A stretch of 64,000 bases of DNA from the NCBI GenBank assembly GCA_963839175.1, contig CAWIUB010000048.1, positions 1 to 64,000 of the forward strand, in the 5' to 3' direction. Shown piece after piece: positions 8,000 through 16,188 of this stretch. Source of the stretch: CAWIUB01 sp963839175 (GTDB lineage Bacteria; Actinomycetota; Actinomycetes; Mycobacteriales; Jatrophihabitantaceae). The notes under the pieces were generated by a model, which worked only from the letters and a program-made list of their open reading frames with translations, was not told the DNA's origin and searched no databases. Position 1 is the stretch's first letter. Every line of letters begins with the position of its first letter. The position numbers and the translations under genes are program-made.

Positions 8000-9142
8000 C
8001 TAAAGGTTCGCGCCGCACACCGGCCACGGCGACGACCCGGCCTTGTTGTACAGCGTCGTTGCCACCGCGATCTGCTGCTCGCGGGTCGCCAGGTTGGCTG
8101 TGGGGGCGTATGCGCCGCCACCGTTGGCGAGCCAGGTGCCCGAGTCGAACTGTAAGCCGCCGTAGTAGCCGTTGCCGGTGTTGATGCTCCAGTTCCCGCC
8201 GGACTCACACGCGGCGACCGCGTCCCAATTCAGCCCGTTGCCGCTGCTGACCGGCGGCGCCGTTTGGGTGGGCGAAGTCGTCGGCGTGGGAGCGGGAGCG
8301 GCCGGGCGGGCCTTGGTGCCGACCTTGGTCACCTGGGTGACGGGTGCCGTCAGCTGCTTGCTCGAGACCTTCGTCTTGCCGATCAGCTTGCCGTCGAGAT
8401 AGACCGCGGCGTACGTGACCGAGTCGCTGCCTCGCTTGCCCGCGGTGACGACCGTGCTGTCGCCCTGGTACATCGACGAATCCTGCTGCTGGACGGAGCC
8501 GAAGTCGACCGGCTCGACCACGACGAGGTTCTTGTGGGTCACTCGCTGCAGCACGATCTTCTGCCCGTTGGCGAGCCCGGCCGAGACCTTGACGGACAGC
8601 CGGTCCTGCTTGCCGACGGTGATGCCCAGCTCGCGCAGCAGCTCACTGACCGTCGCATCGGTCGAGGTGACCGTCTGCGTCCGGCCGTCATGGACGATGG
8701 TGACCTTCTTGGGCGTGCGTAGCTCGATCTCGGTGGGTGTCAGCGGCAGGCGCTTGTCCCGCGACACGGAGGAGAAGTCCGCGCTCGAGTAGCCGAGTTC
8801 GGCGAGAGCGTCGGCCACCGTCGGCGTGGTCACCCATACGTCGACCTTCTTGCCGTCGACTACCAGGTGCAGCAGACGGCCGCGCTTGAGCACGATCTCG
8901 CTGCCGTCGTGGATCTTCACGTCCACCGCGGGGGCCACGATGTCGTGGGAACCGACCGAGAGCTTGGCGTCCTTCAGCGCGCCCCCGACGCTCGACGCGG
9001 TCGTCGTGATCTTCTGGGTGTCGCCGTCGACCCGCACGGTCACGGACGCGCCCGCGTTGGCTACGGCGGCGTAGGCGATGGCCCCGGCGGTGATCGCGAC
9101 GGCTACGCCGCCCGCGATCGAGAACTTGATGCTGCGACGCAC
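8000..9142 (-). CDS. rpfB: resuscitation-promoting factor, RpfB type
   Basis: A 380-residue secreted muralytic protein with the classic RpfB layout: an N-terminal transmembrane or signal segment (residues 8-30), DUF348 repeats, a G5 domain (about 195-275), a Pro/Thr linker, and a C-terminal Rpf domain. The Rpf domain shows WDAVAACESGGNWSINTGNG, the catalytic Glu in CESGG, GGLQFDSGTW, and the closing WPVCGANL. Rpf domains cleave the glycan backbone and promote regrowth of dormant cells. It sits between tatD and its paralogue in the usual actinobacterial tatD-rpfB-rsmA order. Confidence 0.95.
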   Translation of the reverse strand: MRRSIKFSIAGGVAVAITAGAIAYAAVANAGASVTVRVDGDTQKITTTASSVGGALKDAKLSVGSHDIVAPAVDVKIHDGSEIVLKRGRLLHLVVDGKKVDVWVTTPTVADALAELGYSSADFSSVSRDKRLPLTPTEIELRTPKKVTIVHDGRTQTVTSTDATVSELLRELGITVGKQDRLSVKVSAGLANGQKIVLQRVTHKNLVVVEPVDFGSVQQQDSSMYQGDSTVVTAGKRGSDSVTYAAVYLDGKLIGKTKVSSKQLTAPVTQVTKVGTKARPAAPAPTPTTSPTQTAPPVSSGNGLNWDAVAACESGGNWSINTGNGYYGGLQFDSGTWLANGGGAYAPTANLATREQQIAVATTLYNKAGSSPWPVCGANL

Positions 9143-9196
9143 GAGAAAAACTCCCTGTTCGTATCGGCACGCCCCGTCGTGCTGGCGCGAAACAAA

Positions 9197-9213
9197 GTCA
9201 CGGGACCATAACG
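9197..9213 (-). promoter_or_regulatory. conserved 17-bp motif upstream of rpfB
   Basis: The plus-strand sequence GTCACGGGACCATAACG matches the motif at 7950-7966 at 16 of 17 positions and lies 55 bp from the rpfB start. The arrangement implies common control of the two hydrolase genes. Confidence 0.5.
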
Positions 9214-9256
9214 CTGCGATGTATGGACGACAACCTGCGAGCGCGAGGTACTCGGG

Positions 9257-10105
9257 CTAGTGCGAGGAATGTCCGATGAAGTTCTTACCGAACACCCGGC
9301 GGCCGTTTTCCTCGATCGTGGCGCACAGGGCGGCGAGGTCCAGACCAGTCGCGGCGGCCAGGCGCAGCACGGTGTAGGGCAGCAGATACGGGGCATTGGG
9401 ACGTCCGCGAAAGGGATGCGGGGCCAGGAAGGGCGCGTCCGTTTCAACCAGAATGTGCTCGGCCGGGGTGGCCGCCGCTGCGGCGCGCAGCGCTGGCGCG
9501 TTTGTGAACGTCACCACGCCGGGGAAAGACAGGACATATCCGGCGGCTACGCAGGCCCGCACCATGGTCTCGTCGCCGGAGAACGCGTGCAGCACGACCT
9601 GCGCCGGAGCGCCCTCCTCGTCGAGGATGCGCAGCACATCGGCGTGCGCGTCCCGGTCGTGGATCATCAGCGGCTTGCCCAGCCGCTTGGCCAGGTCGAT
9701 GTGCCGGCGGAAGTGCTCCTGCTGGACCGCAGGCTGGGTGCGGTCCCAGTAGTAGTCCAGCCCCGTTTCGCCGATCGCGACGACCTTCTGCTTGCTCGCG
9801 AGTGATTCCAGCTCGGCATAGTCGTCGTCGGTCATCCCGGCAATCTCCGTGGGGTGGACGGCCACCGCGGCGTACACATCCGGGTGCTCGGCGGCGGCTT
9901 GCACACACCACGTGCTGGACGCGATCGTGTCGCCGACCGTGATCACGCGGGTCACGCCGGGGGCGCGCGCCTGGGCCAGCACGCCGGCGACGAACTCGCG
10001 GCTCGGCGCTACCCCGGCGCGCTGCGCCATCGCGTCCAGGTGGCAATGCGCGTCGAAGATGGGGCGCGGCAGAGGTTCAGGGGCGGGTGGCTCGTCCCCC
10101 GTCAC
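9257..10105 (-). CDS. tatD: TatD family metal-dependent hydrolase
   Basis: A 282-residue TIM-barrel hydrolase or 3'-5' DNase of the amidohydrolase superfamily. Metal ligands are visible in FDAHCHLD (HxH), VAIGETGLDYYW (Glu), HDRDAH and LVETDAPFLAPHP (Asp). Members of the family act on DNA, with a proposed role in DNA quality control. The start chosen is GTG at 10105. It overlaps the stop of a 24-codon ORF by the sequence GTGA. A longer frame reaching to 10414 is antisense-like low-quality sequence inside metG and was discarded. Confidence 0.93.
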   Translation of the reverse strand: MTGDEPPAPEPLPRPIFDAHCHLDAMAQRAGVAPSREFVAGVLAQARAPGVTRVITVGDTIASSTWCVQAAAEHPDVYAAVAVHPTEIAGMTDDDYAELESLASKQKVVAIGETGLDYYWDRTQPAVQQEHFRRHIDLAKRLGKPLMIHDRDAHADVLRILDEEGAPAQVVLHAFSGDETMVRACVAAGYVLSFPGVVTFTNAPALRAAAAATPAEHILVETDAPFLAPHPFRGRPNAPYLLPYTVLRLAAATGLDLAALCATIEENGRRVFGKNFIGHSSH

Positions 10106-10176
10106 GACTTGTTCGACCCTCCGGGCGTCCGGCCCCGCTGACGGTCGAACATGTCGGCGGAAGTGGGCTGGTTCAT
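10102..10176 (-). CDS. 24-residue coupling ORF between metG and tatD
   Basis: A short ORF starts with an ATG sharing ATGA with the metG stop and ends with a TGA sharing GTGA with the tatD start. It therefore fills the 67-bp gap exactly. The peptide is hydrophilic (MNQPTSADM... ending in SNKS) and resembles no family I know. It could be a real micro-protein, a translational bridge that carries ribosomes from metG to tatD, or chance. Confidence 0.35.
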   Translation of the reverse strand: MNQPTSADMFDRQRGRTPGGSNKS

Positions 10177-11969
10177 CCGCCGCTCTCGAGGCGGGCCAGC
10201 TCCTCGTCCACGATGGACGGGTCGAGCTTGGTGAACACCGGGGTGGGCGGGACGATCGGCCGTCCGGCCTCGAGCGGCACCGATTCCCAGGTCGCACCCG
10301 TGTCGTAGCGGCCGGTGAGCACCGCGTACGAGGGCGTGCCCACCGCGGTCGGCTCGTCGACCTCGACCAGTTCGGGCATGGGGGCCCATTCGCCGGTGCC
10401 GCCGAGCAAGGCATGTACGCGTGAAGACGATGACGGCAGGAACGGGGTGAGCAAGGTCTTGCAGTCGTCGACGGCCTGCAACGCGGTGTGCAGCACGGTG
10501 GCCATCCGGTCCGGGTCGGTGTTCCGCAGCGCCCACGGCGCGGTATCGGACAGGTACTTGTTGGCCTCGCCGACGACCTTCATGACCTCGGTGATCGCGG
10601 CCTTCTGCCGGGACCTGGCCAGCAGGCCGCCGACGGTGTCGAACGCTGCCTGCGTCGAGGAGAGCAGCGCGCGGTCCACGTCGGTGAGCGTGCCCGGGGC
10701 CGGGATCGAGCCGATGTCCTTCGCGGTCATCGACACCGTGCGGTTGACCAGGTTGCCCCACCCGGCGACCAGTTCGTCGTTGTTGCGACGCAGGAACTCG
10801 GCCCAGGTGAAGTCGGTGTCCTGATTCTCCGGGCCGGCAACCGTGAGGTAGTAGCGCAGCGCGTCCGGGTCGTAGCGCGAGAGCATGTCGCCCACGTAGA
10901 TCACCACGTTGCGCGAGGAGGAGAACTTTCGCCCTTCCATCTGGAGGAACTCGCTCGACACGATCTCGTATGGGCGCTCGAGGGCCCCATACGCGCCAGG
11001 TGCCCCGTTCCGCGCGCCGATGCCCGAGTAGCCGAACAGGATCGCCGGCCAGATCTCGGCGTGGAAGACGATGTTGTCCTTGCCCATAAAGTAGTAACCC
11101 CGGGCATCATGGCTTTGCCAGAACGGCCGCCACGCGTCAGGGTCGCCCGTCCGCGTCGCCCATTCGATGGACGCCGACAGGTAGCCGATGACGGCGTCGA
11201 ACCACACGTACAACCGTTTGTCGGTGCGGTCGCGCCAGCCGTCGAGCGGGACGGGCACCCCCCAGTCCAGGTCACGCGTGATGGCCCGCGGCTTGAGGTC
11301 GTCGAGCAGGTTGACCGCGAACTTGCGCACGTTCGGGCGCCAGTGCTTCTGCCCGGCCAGCCAGTCCCCGAGTGTTGCCGTGAAGGCCGGCAGGTCCAGG
11401 AAGTACTGATCCGTCTCGGCGAACCTCGGCGTCTCACCGTTGATCCGGCTGCGTGGGTTGATCAGATCGGTGGGGTCGAGCTGGTTGCCGCAGTTATCGC
11501 ACTGATCGCCGCGCGCGTTGGGGTAGCCGCAGATGGGGCAGGTGCCCTCGATGTAGCGGTCGGGCAGGGTGCGCCCGGTCGACGGGCTGATCGCGCCGAG
11601 CTGCTTGCGGGCGAACACGTAGTCGTTCTTCAGCAGCCCGAGGAAGATCTCCTGGGTCACCGCGTAGTGGTTGCGCGTCGTGGTGCGGGTGAACAGGTCG
11701 TAGGAGAGGCCCAGCTTGCGCAGGTCCTCGGCGATCACCCGGCTGTAGCGGTCGGCCAGGTCGCGCGGCGACACCTCTTCTTTGTCGGCCTGGACGAGGA
11801 TCGGGGTGCCGTGCTCGTCGGTGCCGCTGACCATGAGCACCTTGTTCCCGGCCATGCGCTGGTACCGGCTGAACACGTCGGACGGGACGCCGAAGCCGGC
11901 GACGTGGCCGATGTGCCGGGGGCCGTTGGCATAGGGCCAGGCCACCGCGGTCAGCACATGATCACTCAT
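10173..11969 (-). CDS. metG: methionyl-tRNA synthetase
   Basis: A 598-residue class I aminoacyl-tRNA synthetase charging tRNA-Met. It shows the HIGH motif in AWPYANGPRHIGHVAG near the N-terminus, a four-Cys zinc knuckle (CPICGYPNARGDQCDNCG), the YVWFDAVIGYL segment, and a KMSKS-equivalent FSSSRN loop. The C-terminal anticodon-binding helical domain is present. The tRNA-binding EMAP-like domain found in some MetRS is absent, giving an ordinary short actinobacterial form. The start is ATG 11969, directly before SDHVLTAVAWP. The upstream 125 bp contain a 20-bp triplicated repeat. Confidence 0.97.
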   Translation of the reverse strand: MSDHVLTAVAWPYANGPRHIGHVAGFGVPSDVFSRYQRMAGNKVLMVSGTDEHGTPILVQADKEEVSPRDLADRYSRVIAEDLRKLGLSYDLFTRTTTRNHYAVTQEIFLGLLKNDYVFARKQLGAISPSTGRTLPDRYIEGTCPICGYPNARGDQCDNCGNQLDPTDLINPRSRINGETPRFAETDQYFLDLPAFTATLGDWLAGQKHWRPNVRKFAVNLLDDLKPRAITRDLDWGVPVPLDGWRDRTDKRLYVWFDAVIGYLSASIEWATRTGDPDAWRPFWQSHDARGYYFMGKDNIVFHAEIWPAILFGYSGIGARNGAPGAYGALERPYEIVSSEFLQMEGRKFSSSRNVVIYVGDMLSRYDPDALRYYLTVAGPENQDTDFTWAEFLRRNNDELVAGWGNLVNRTVSMTAKDIGSIPAPGTLTDVDRALLSSTQAAFDTVGGLLARSRQKAAITEVMKVVGEANKYLSDTAPWALRNTDPDRMATVLHTALQAVDDCKTLLTPFLPSSSSRVHALLGGTGEWAPMPELVEVDEPTAVGTPSYAVLTGRYDTGATWESVPLEAGRPIVPPTPVFTKLDPSIVDEELARLESGG

Positions 11970-12030
11970 ACGTGCCAGCCTAGTGAGGCCCGCCGCCTTC
12001 ATTCCCCCGAGTGACTGGTCTGCCCACTCG

Positions 12031-12090
12031 AGTGACGGCTCCGTTCGCCGAGTGACGGCTCCGTTCGCCGAGTGACGGCTCCGTTCGCCG
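12031..12090. repeat. three perfect 20-bp tandem repeats
   Basis: The unit AGTGACGGCTCCGTTCGCCG occurs three times head to tail between metG and rsmI. The third copy plus the following bases form an inverted repeat (CGAGTGACGG at 12069-12078 with CCGTCACTCG at 12092-12101). The right arm of that inverted repeat covers the rsmI stop codon. Confidence 0.85.
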
Positions 12091-12101
12091 ACCGTCACTC
12101 G
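12069..12101 (-). terminator. possible hairpin at the end of rsmI
   Basis: A ten-base-pair perfect stem with a 13-base loop spans the rsmI stop codon. There is no T-tract. It may act as a weak or factor-dependent terminator or a stability element. Confidence 0.35.
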
Positions 12102-12949
12102 GGCTTGGTGGCGACCACGGCGGAGTAGACGGTGCGCTTGGGGACATTGAGTTGCGCCGCCACCTCGCCGATGGCCTGCTTGCGGGACAAGCCCGCGGTT
12201 TCGCGTGCTGCGACGAGTTCGGCCAGCTCGCCGGCGTCCCGCGCGACGGCCGACCGCGGCGCTCCACCCACCACCAGGGTGATCTCGCCGCGCAGCCCGT
12301 CGGCCGCCCACGCAGCCAGCTCCCCGAGCGTTGCGCGGCGCACCTGCTCGTAAGTCTTGGTCAGCTCCCGGCAGACCACGGCCGGCCGATCGGCGCCGAA
12401 CGCGTCCGCGAGGTCGCGCAACGCGGCCGCAAGCCGATGCGGCGCCTCGAAGAACACCAGTGTGCGCGGCTCACCGGACAGCGCCGCCAGCGCGCGCCGC
12501 CGCTCGCCGGCGCGGCGTGGCAGGAATCCCTCGAAACAAAAGCGGTCCACCGGCAGCCCGGAAACGGCCAGCGCCGCGGTCACTGCAGACGGGCCAGGCA
12601 GCACGCTGACGGTAAGGCTGGCGGCGATCGCCGCCGTGACCAGCCGATAACCCGGATCCGAGACGCACGGCATGCCCGCGTCGGTTACGAGCAGCACGTC
12701 CTCTCCAGCCCGAAGGGCGTCGAGCAGCGCGGGCACCCGGGATGCTTCGTTCGCGTCGAAGAACGAGACGACCCGACCGGACGGCGTCACGTCGAGGTCC
12801 GCACACAGCCGGCGCAGCCGCCGGGTGTCCTCCGCGGCGATCACCGCCGACGACCGCAGCGCCCCGACCAGCCGGGGGGAGGCGTCCCGCACGTTGCCCA
12901 ACGGCGTGCTAGCAAGCAGCACGCGGCCCGGCGACGGCGACCCGCTCAT
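12095..12949 (-). CDS. rsmI: 16S rRNA (cytidine1402-2'-O)-methyltransferase
   Basis: A 284-residue tetrapyrrole-methylase-fold SAM enzyme that 2'-O-methylates C1402 in the decoding centre. Typical motifs are LLASTPLGNVRDASPR at the N-terminus, EDTRRLRRL, VLLVTDAGMPCVSDPGYRLV, LPGPSAVTAALAVSGLP, and FFEAPHRLAAAL. The length is as expected. It is divergent from the mannosyltransferase gene, with 23 bp between the starts. Confidence 0.96.
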   Translation of the reverse strand: MSGSPSPGRVLLASTPLGNVRDASPRLVGALRSSAVIAAEDTRRLRRLCADLDVTPSGRVVSFFDANEASRVPALLDALRAGEDVLLVTDAGMPCVSDPGYRLVTAAIAASLTVSVLPGPSAVTAALAVSGLPVDRFCFEGFLPRRAGERRRALAALSGEPRTLVFFEAPHRLAAALRDLADAFGADRPAVVCRELTKTYEQVRRATLGELAAWAADGLRGEITLVVGGAPRSAVARDAGELAELVAARETAGLSRKQAIGEVAAQLNVPKRTVYSAVVATKPE

Positions 12950-12972
12950 GCGGAAACCCTACGATCGGCGGC

Positions 12973-14583
12973 GTGACGGCCACACTCGAGACGCGACCGG
13001 TGGCCGATGTGATCGGCGAGGCCGCGACCGAGCCGCCCGCCCCCGAGGGGCCCGTCCCTGTCGCGCTACGGCCGTGGAGCGACCCGTCGCCGCGCGTCGG
13101 CTGGCTGGTCGCCGGGCTGACAACGACCGTCGCGGCGTTCACCCGGCTGTGGGCGCTGGGCTGGCCGCCCGGCAAATCGTTCGACGAGATCTATTACGCC
13201 ACCGAGTCACAGGAGCTGCTGCGCTTCGGGTACGAGGACAACCGCGGCTACATGTTCATCGTCCATCCACCGCTGGGCAAATGGCTCATCGCGCTCCCGC
13301 AGTGGATTCTCGACAGCGACAGCGACTTCGCTTTCCGGCTGGCTCCTGCCCTCGCCGGCATCGTCAGTGTGCTGCTGATCACCCGTATCGCCCGGCGGAT
13401 CTTCCACTCAAACCTCTTCGGCGGCATCGCCGGGCTGCTGCTCGCCCTCGACGGCGTATCAGTCGTGCAGTCGCGCGTGGCGCTGCTTGACATCTTCCTG
13501 CAGCTGTTCATCCTCGCCGGCTTCGGCGCGCTCGTCCTGGACCGCGAGCAGGTTCGTGGACGTCTCGCGGCCCTGCTCGCCGACGGCGCCGACCTGATCG
13601 ACGGCGCGCCGATGCTCGGCCCGCGCCCGTGGCGGCTTATCGCGGGCGTGATGTTCGGGTGCGCCTGCGCAGTGAAGTGGACGGCGCTGTCGTTCTTCGT
13701 GGCGTTCGTGTTGATGTCGTTGATCTGGGACCGCGGGGCGCTCAAGACGGCGGGCGTCCACGCGTCGTGGCGCAACGCCGCCCGCCGCTCGTGGCTGCCC
13801 GCGTTGGGTTCGCTGCTGCTCGCGCCAGTGGCGACCTACCTGCTGAGCTGGCTCGGCTGGTTCGCCGGCGAGAACTCCTGGGGACGGCACTGGGCGGAGT
13901 CGCACAGCGGCAGCACCACCCTTAACCTGCCCGTCGGCATCCACCTCCCGTTCAACTGGGGATTCCTGCCGAACGCGCTGCGCTCCCTCGGCTCCTACCA
14001 CCTGCAGGCCTACCGCTTCCACGAGACGCTGTACACGCCGCACAGCTACGGCTCCAAGCCGTGGAGCTGGCTCATCCTCGGACGCCCGGTCAACTACTAC
14101 TACGTTGGAGACGGCGTCCACGGCTGTGGCGCGGCCAGCTGCGTCCGGCAGGTGCTGCTGATCGGCACCCCGCTCGAGTGGTGGGCCTTCCTGCCTGCGC
14201 TGATCTGGCTCGCCTGGCACTGGCTGACGACCCGCGACTGGCGGGCCGCCGCCGTATGGGTGGCGTTCCTCGCGGGCTGGGTGTTTTGGCTGCGGGACAT
14301 CCGCCGGACCATGTTCCTCTTCTACATGACGCCGCTGATGCCCTACCTGATCTTCGGCCTGACGCTTACGCTCGGCACGATCCTCGGCCCGGCGCTTCGC
14401 CGTGCACCCGGCGCGACCGGCGACGAGGTCGCGCAACGGCGGCGTATGTGGGGAATCGCCGGGGTGACCGGCTTTCTCGGCCTGGTGATCGTGGACTTCG
14501 CCTGGATGTGGCCGCTGTTCACCGGCGGCATGCTCAGCTACAACCAGTGGCACCTGCACATGTGGTTCCCGTCCTGGGTGTGA
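12973..14583 (+). CDS. dolichyl-phosphate-mannose--protein mannosyltransferase (GT39)
   Basis: A 536-residue polytopic membrane enzyme of the PMT family, which transfers mannose from polyprenyl-phosphate-mannose to Ser or Thr of exported proteins. The N-terminal loop KSFDEIYYATESQELLRFGYEDN contains the essential acidic pair. HPPLGKWLIALPQW follows, then about ten hydrophobic helices and the C-terminal FFWLRDIRRTMFLFY-like segment. It starts at GTG and pairs divergently with rsmI, a common actinobacterial arrangement. The nearby Rpf and other exported proteins are plausible substrates, though this is inference. Confidence 0.93.
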   Translation: MTATLETRPVADVIGEAATEPPAPEGPVPVALRPWSDPSPRVGWLVAGLTTTVAAFTRLWALGWPPGKSFDEIYYATESQELLRFGYEDNRGYMFIVHPPLGKWLIALPQWILDSDSDFAFRLAPALAGIVSVLLITRIARRIFHSNLFGGIAGLLLALDGVSVVQSRVALLDIFLQLFILAGFGALVLDREQVRGRLAALLADGADLIDGAPMLGPRPWRLIAGVMFGCACAVKWTALSFFVAFVLMSLIWDRGALKTAGVHASWRNAARRSWLPALGSLLLAPVATYLLSWLGWFAGENSWGRHWAESHSGSTTLNLPVGIHLPFNWGFLPNALRSLGSYHLQAYRFHETLYTPHSYGSKPWSWLILGRPVNYYYVGDGVHGCGAASCVRQVLLIGTPLEWWAFLPALIWLAWHWLTTRDWRAAAVWVAFLAGWVFWLRDIRRTMFLFYMTPLMPYLIFGLTLTLGTILGPALRRAPGATGDEVAQRRRMWGIAGVTGFLGLVIVDFAWMWPLFTGGMLSYNQWHLHMWFPSWV

Positions 14584-14605
14584 CCTCTTCGAGAGCGAGG
14601 CCGTC

Positions 14606-16153
14606 ATGTTCATTCCGCTGACCGTCCGTGACTTCATCGACCGCGCCGAAAGCGTGTACCCCGACCGGATCGCCGTCGTCGACGAGCCCGACCAGCCGGC
14701 GCGCAGCCTCGGCGAGCTGACCTATCGCGATCTCGCCGCGCGGGCGCGTGCGCAGGCGGCGAAGCTGGACCAGCTCGGCGTGCCGCCGGGCGGCCGGGTG
14801 GCGATCATCTCGCAGAACTCGGCCCGTCTGCTGCATTCGTTCTTCGGCGTCAGCGGCTATGGACGGATCCTGGTTCCCATCAACTTCCGGCTGGCGGTAG
14901 CGGAGATCGCCTATATCGTCGAGCATTCTGGCTCGCAGGTCGTCTACGCCGACCCATCGCTCAAGGACGTCTCCGACGCCCTCGATGTCCCGCACAAGTT
15001 CCTGCTCGGGGAGGATGACGATCTGTACCTGCCCAATGTCGAGCCGCGGCCATGGGACGAGCCCGACGAGGGCGCGACTGCCACGCTCAACTACACGTCG
15101 GGCACCACTGCCCGGCCAAAGGGCGTGCAGCTGACCCATCGCAATCTGTGGCTCAACGCAGTGGTTTTTGGGCTGCACACGACGATCAGCGACCGGGACG
15201 TGCTGTTGCACACGCTGCCGATGTTCCACTGCAACGGCTGGGGCATGCCCTATGGGATGACGGGCGTCGGAGGCGCGCACATCGTGCTGCGGCAGGTCGA
15301 CGGTGCCGAGATCCTGCGCCGCATCGAGCAGCACGCGGTGACGCTAATGTGCGGTGCGCCGGCCGTGGTCAACGCCGCGCTCGACGCCGCAGCCGGCTGG
15401 GACGGCCCGATTCCCGGACGGGATCGCGTCCGCATCGTCGTGGCAGGCGCCCCGCCGCCGACCCGCACCATCGAGCGGGTGCTCACCGATCTGGGCTGGG
15501 AGTTCATCCAGATCTACGGGCTCACCGAGACCGCCCCGCTGCTGACGATCAACCGGCAGCGCCCCGAGTGGGACGAGCTGGCGCCGCACGAGCGCGCGCG
15601 CAAGCTGGCCCGGGCGGGGGCACCGGCCCTCGGTGTCCGGCTGCAGGTCGACGACGTCGGCGAGGTGCTCGCGCAAACGAACCACAATCTCGAGGGCTAC
15701 TGGCGCGAACCCGAGGCCACCGCCGATGCCATCCATCCCGTTGAGGCCTCACCAGGCGACTGGTTCTACACCGGCGATGGCGGCTACCTGGACGACGAAG
15801 GCCACCTCGTCATCACGGACCGAAAGAAGGACATGATCATCTCTGGCGGCGAGAACGTGAGCTCGATCGAGGTCGAGGACGTGCTCAACAGTCACTCGGC
15901 GGTGCGCGAGGTGGCCGTCATCGGCATCCCGGACGACAAGTGGGGCGAGCTGGTGACGGCGTTCGTCGTCACGGACGGCTCCGCGGTCACGGCCGAGGAG
16001 CTGATCGCGCACTGCCGTACGTCGCTGGCCGGGTACAAGTGCCCGAAGAAGGTGCAGTTCGTCGACGTGTTGTCCCGCACGGCCACCGGCAAGCTGCAGA
16101 AGTTCAAACTGCGTGAGCCGTTCTGGGCGGGGCACGAGCGCCAGGTGCACTGA
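14606..16153 (+). CDS. long-chain fatty-acid--CoA ligase family protein
   Basis: A 515-residue ANL-superfamily adenylating enzyme. It has the P-loop-like YTSGTTARPKGVQLTHRN (about residues 154-172), IYGLTETAP, and WFYTGDGGYLDDEGHLVITDRKKDMIISGGENVSSIEVE. The catalytic Lys lies in the GKLQKFKLR tail. It should activate a fatty or other carboxylic acid to acyl-CoA through an acyl-adenylate. The acid cannot be told from sequence. It follows the mannosyltransferase with 22 bp between them. Confidence 0.92.
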   Translation: MFIPLTVRDFIDRAESVYPDRIAVVDEPDQPARSLGELTYRDLAARARAQAAKLDQLGVPPGGRVAIISQNSARLLHSFFGVSGYGRILVPINFRLAVAEIAYIVEHSGSQVVYADPSLKDVSDALDVPHKFLLGEDDDLYLPNVEPRPWDEPDEGATATLNYTSGTTARPKGVQLTHRNLWLNAVVFGLHTTISDRDVLLHTLPMFHCNGWGMPYGMTGVGGAHIVLRQVDGAEILRRIEQHAVTLMCGAPAVVNAALDAAAGWDGPIPGRDRVRIVVAGAPPPTRTIERVLTDLGWEFIQIYGLTETAPLLTINRQRPEWDELAPHERARKLARAGAPALGVRLQVDDVGEVLAQTNHNLEGYWREPEATADAIHPVEASPGDWFYTGDGGYLDDEGHLVITDRKKDMIISGGENVSSIEVEDVLNSHSAVREVAVIGIPDDKWGELVTAFVVTDGSAVTAEELIAHCRTSLAGYKCPKKVQFVDVLSRTATGKLQKFKLREPFWAGHERQVH

Positions 16154-16188
16154 CTGGGTGCATTGAGTGGTGCATTGACTGGGTGCAC
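16144..16188. repeat. imperfect 12-13-bp tandem repeat
   Basis: GGTGCAYTGASTGG-like units are repeated about three and a half times across the stop of the acyl-CoA ligase and the start of the next gene. The pattern could reflect slippage. It makes the start codon of the next gene uncertain. Confidence 0.5.

Noticed and set aside
7903..9256. c-di-AMP (ydaO) riboswitch upstream of the rpf genes
   Set aside because: The spacers are about 97 and 114 bp and lack the conserved riboswitch core. Only the 17-bp shared motif stands out.
12031..12090. Possible CRISPR repeat
   Set aside because: The units are directly adjacent with no spacers, and no cas genes are present.
10173..12311. N-terminal extension of MetG upstream of ATG 11969
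   Set aside because: The extra residues cover tandem repeats and the antisense of rsmI and do not resemble MetRS.
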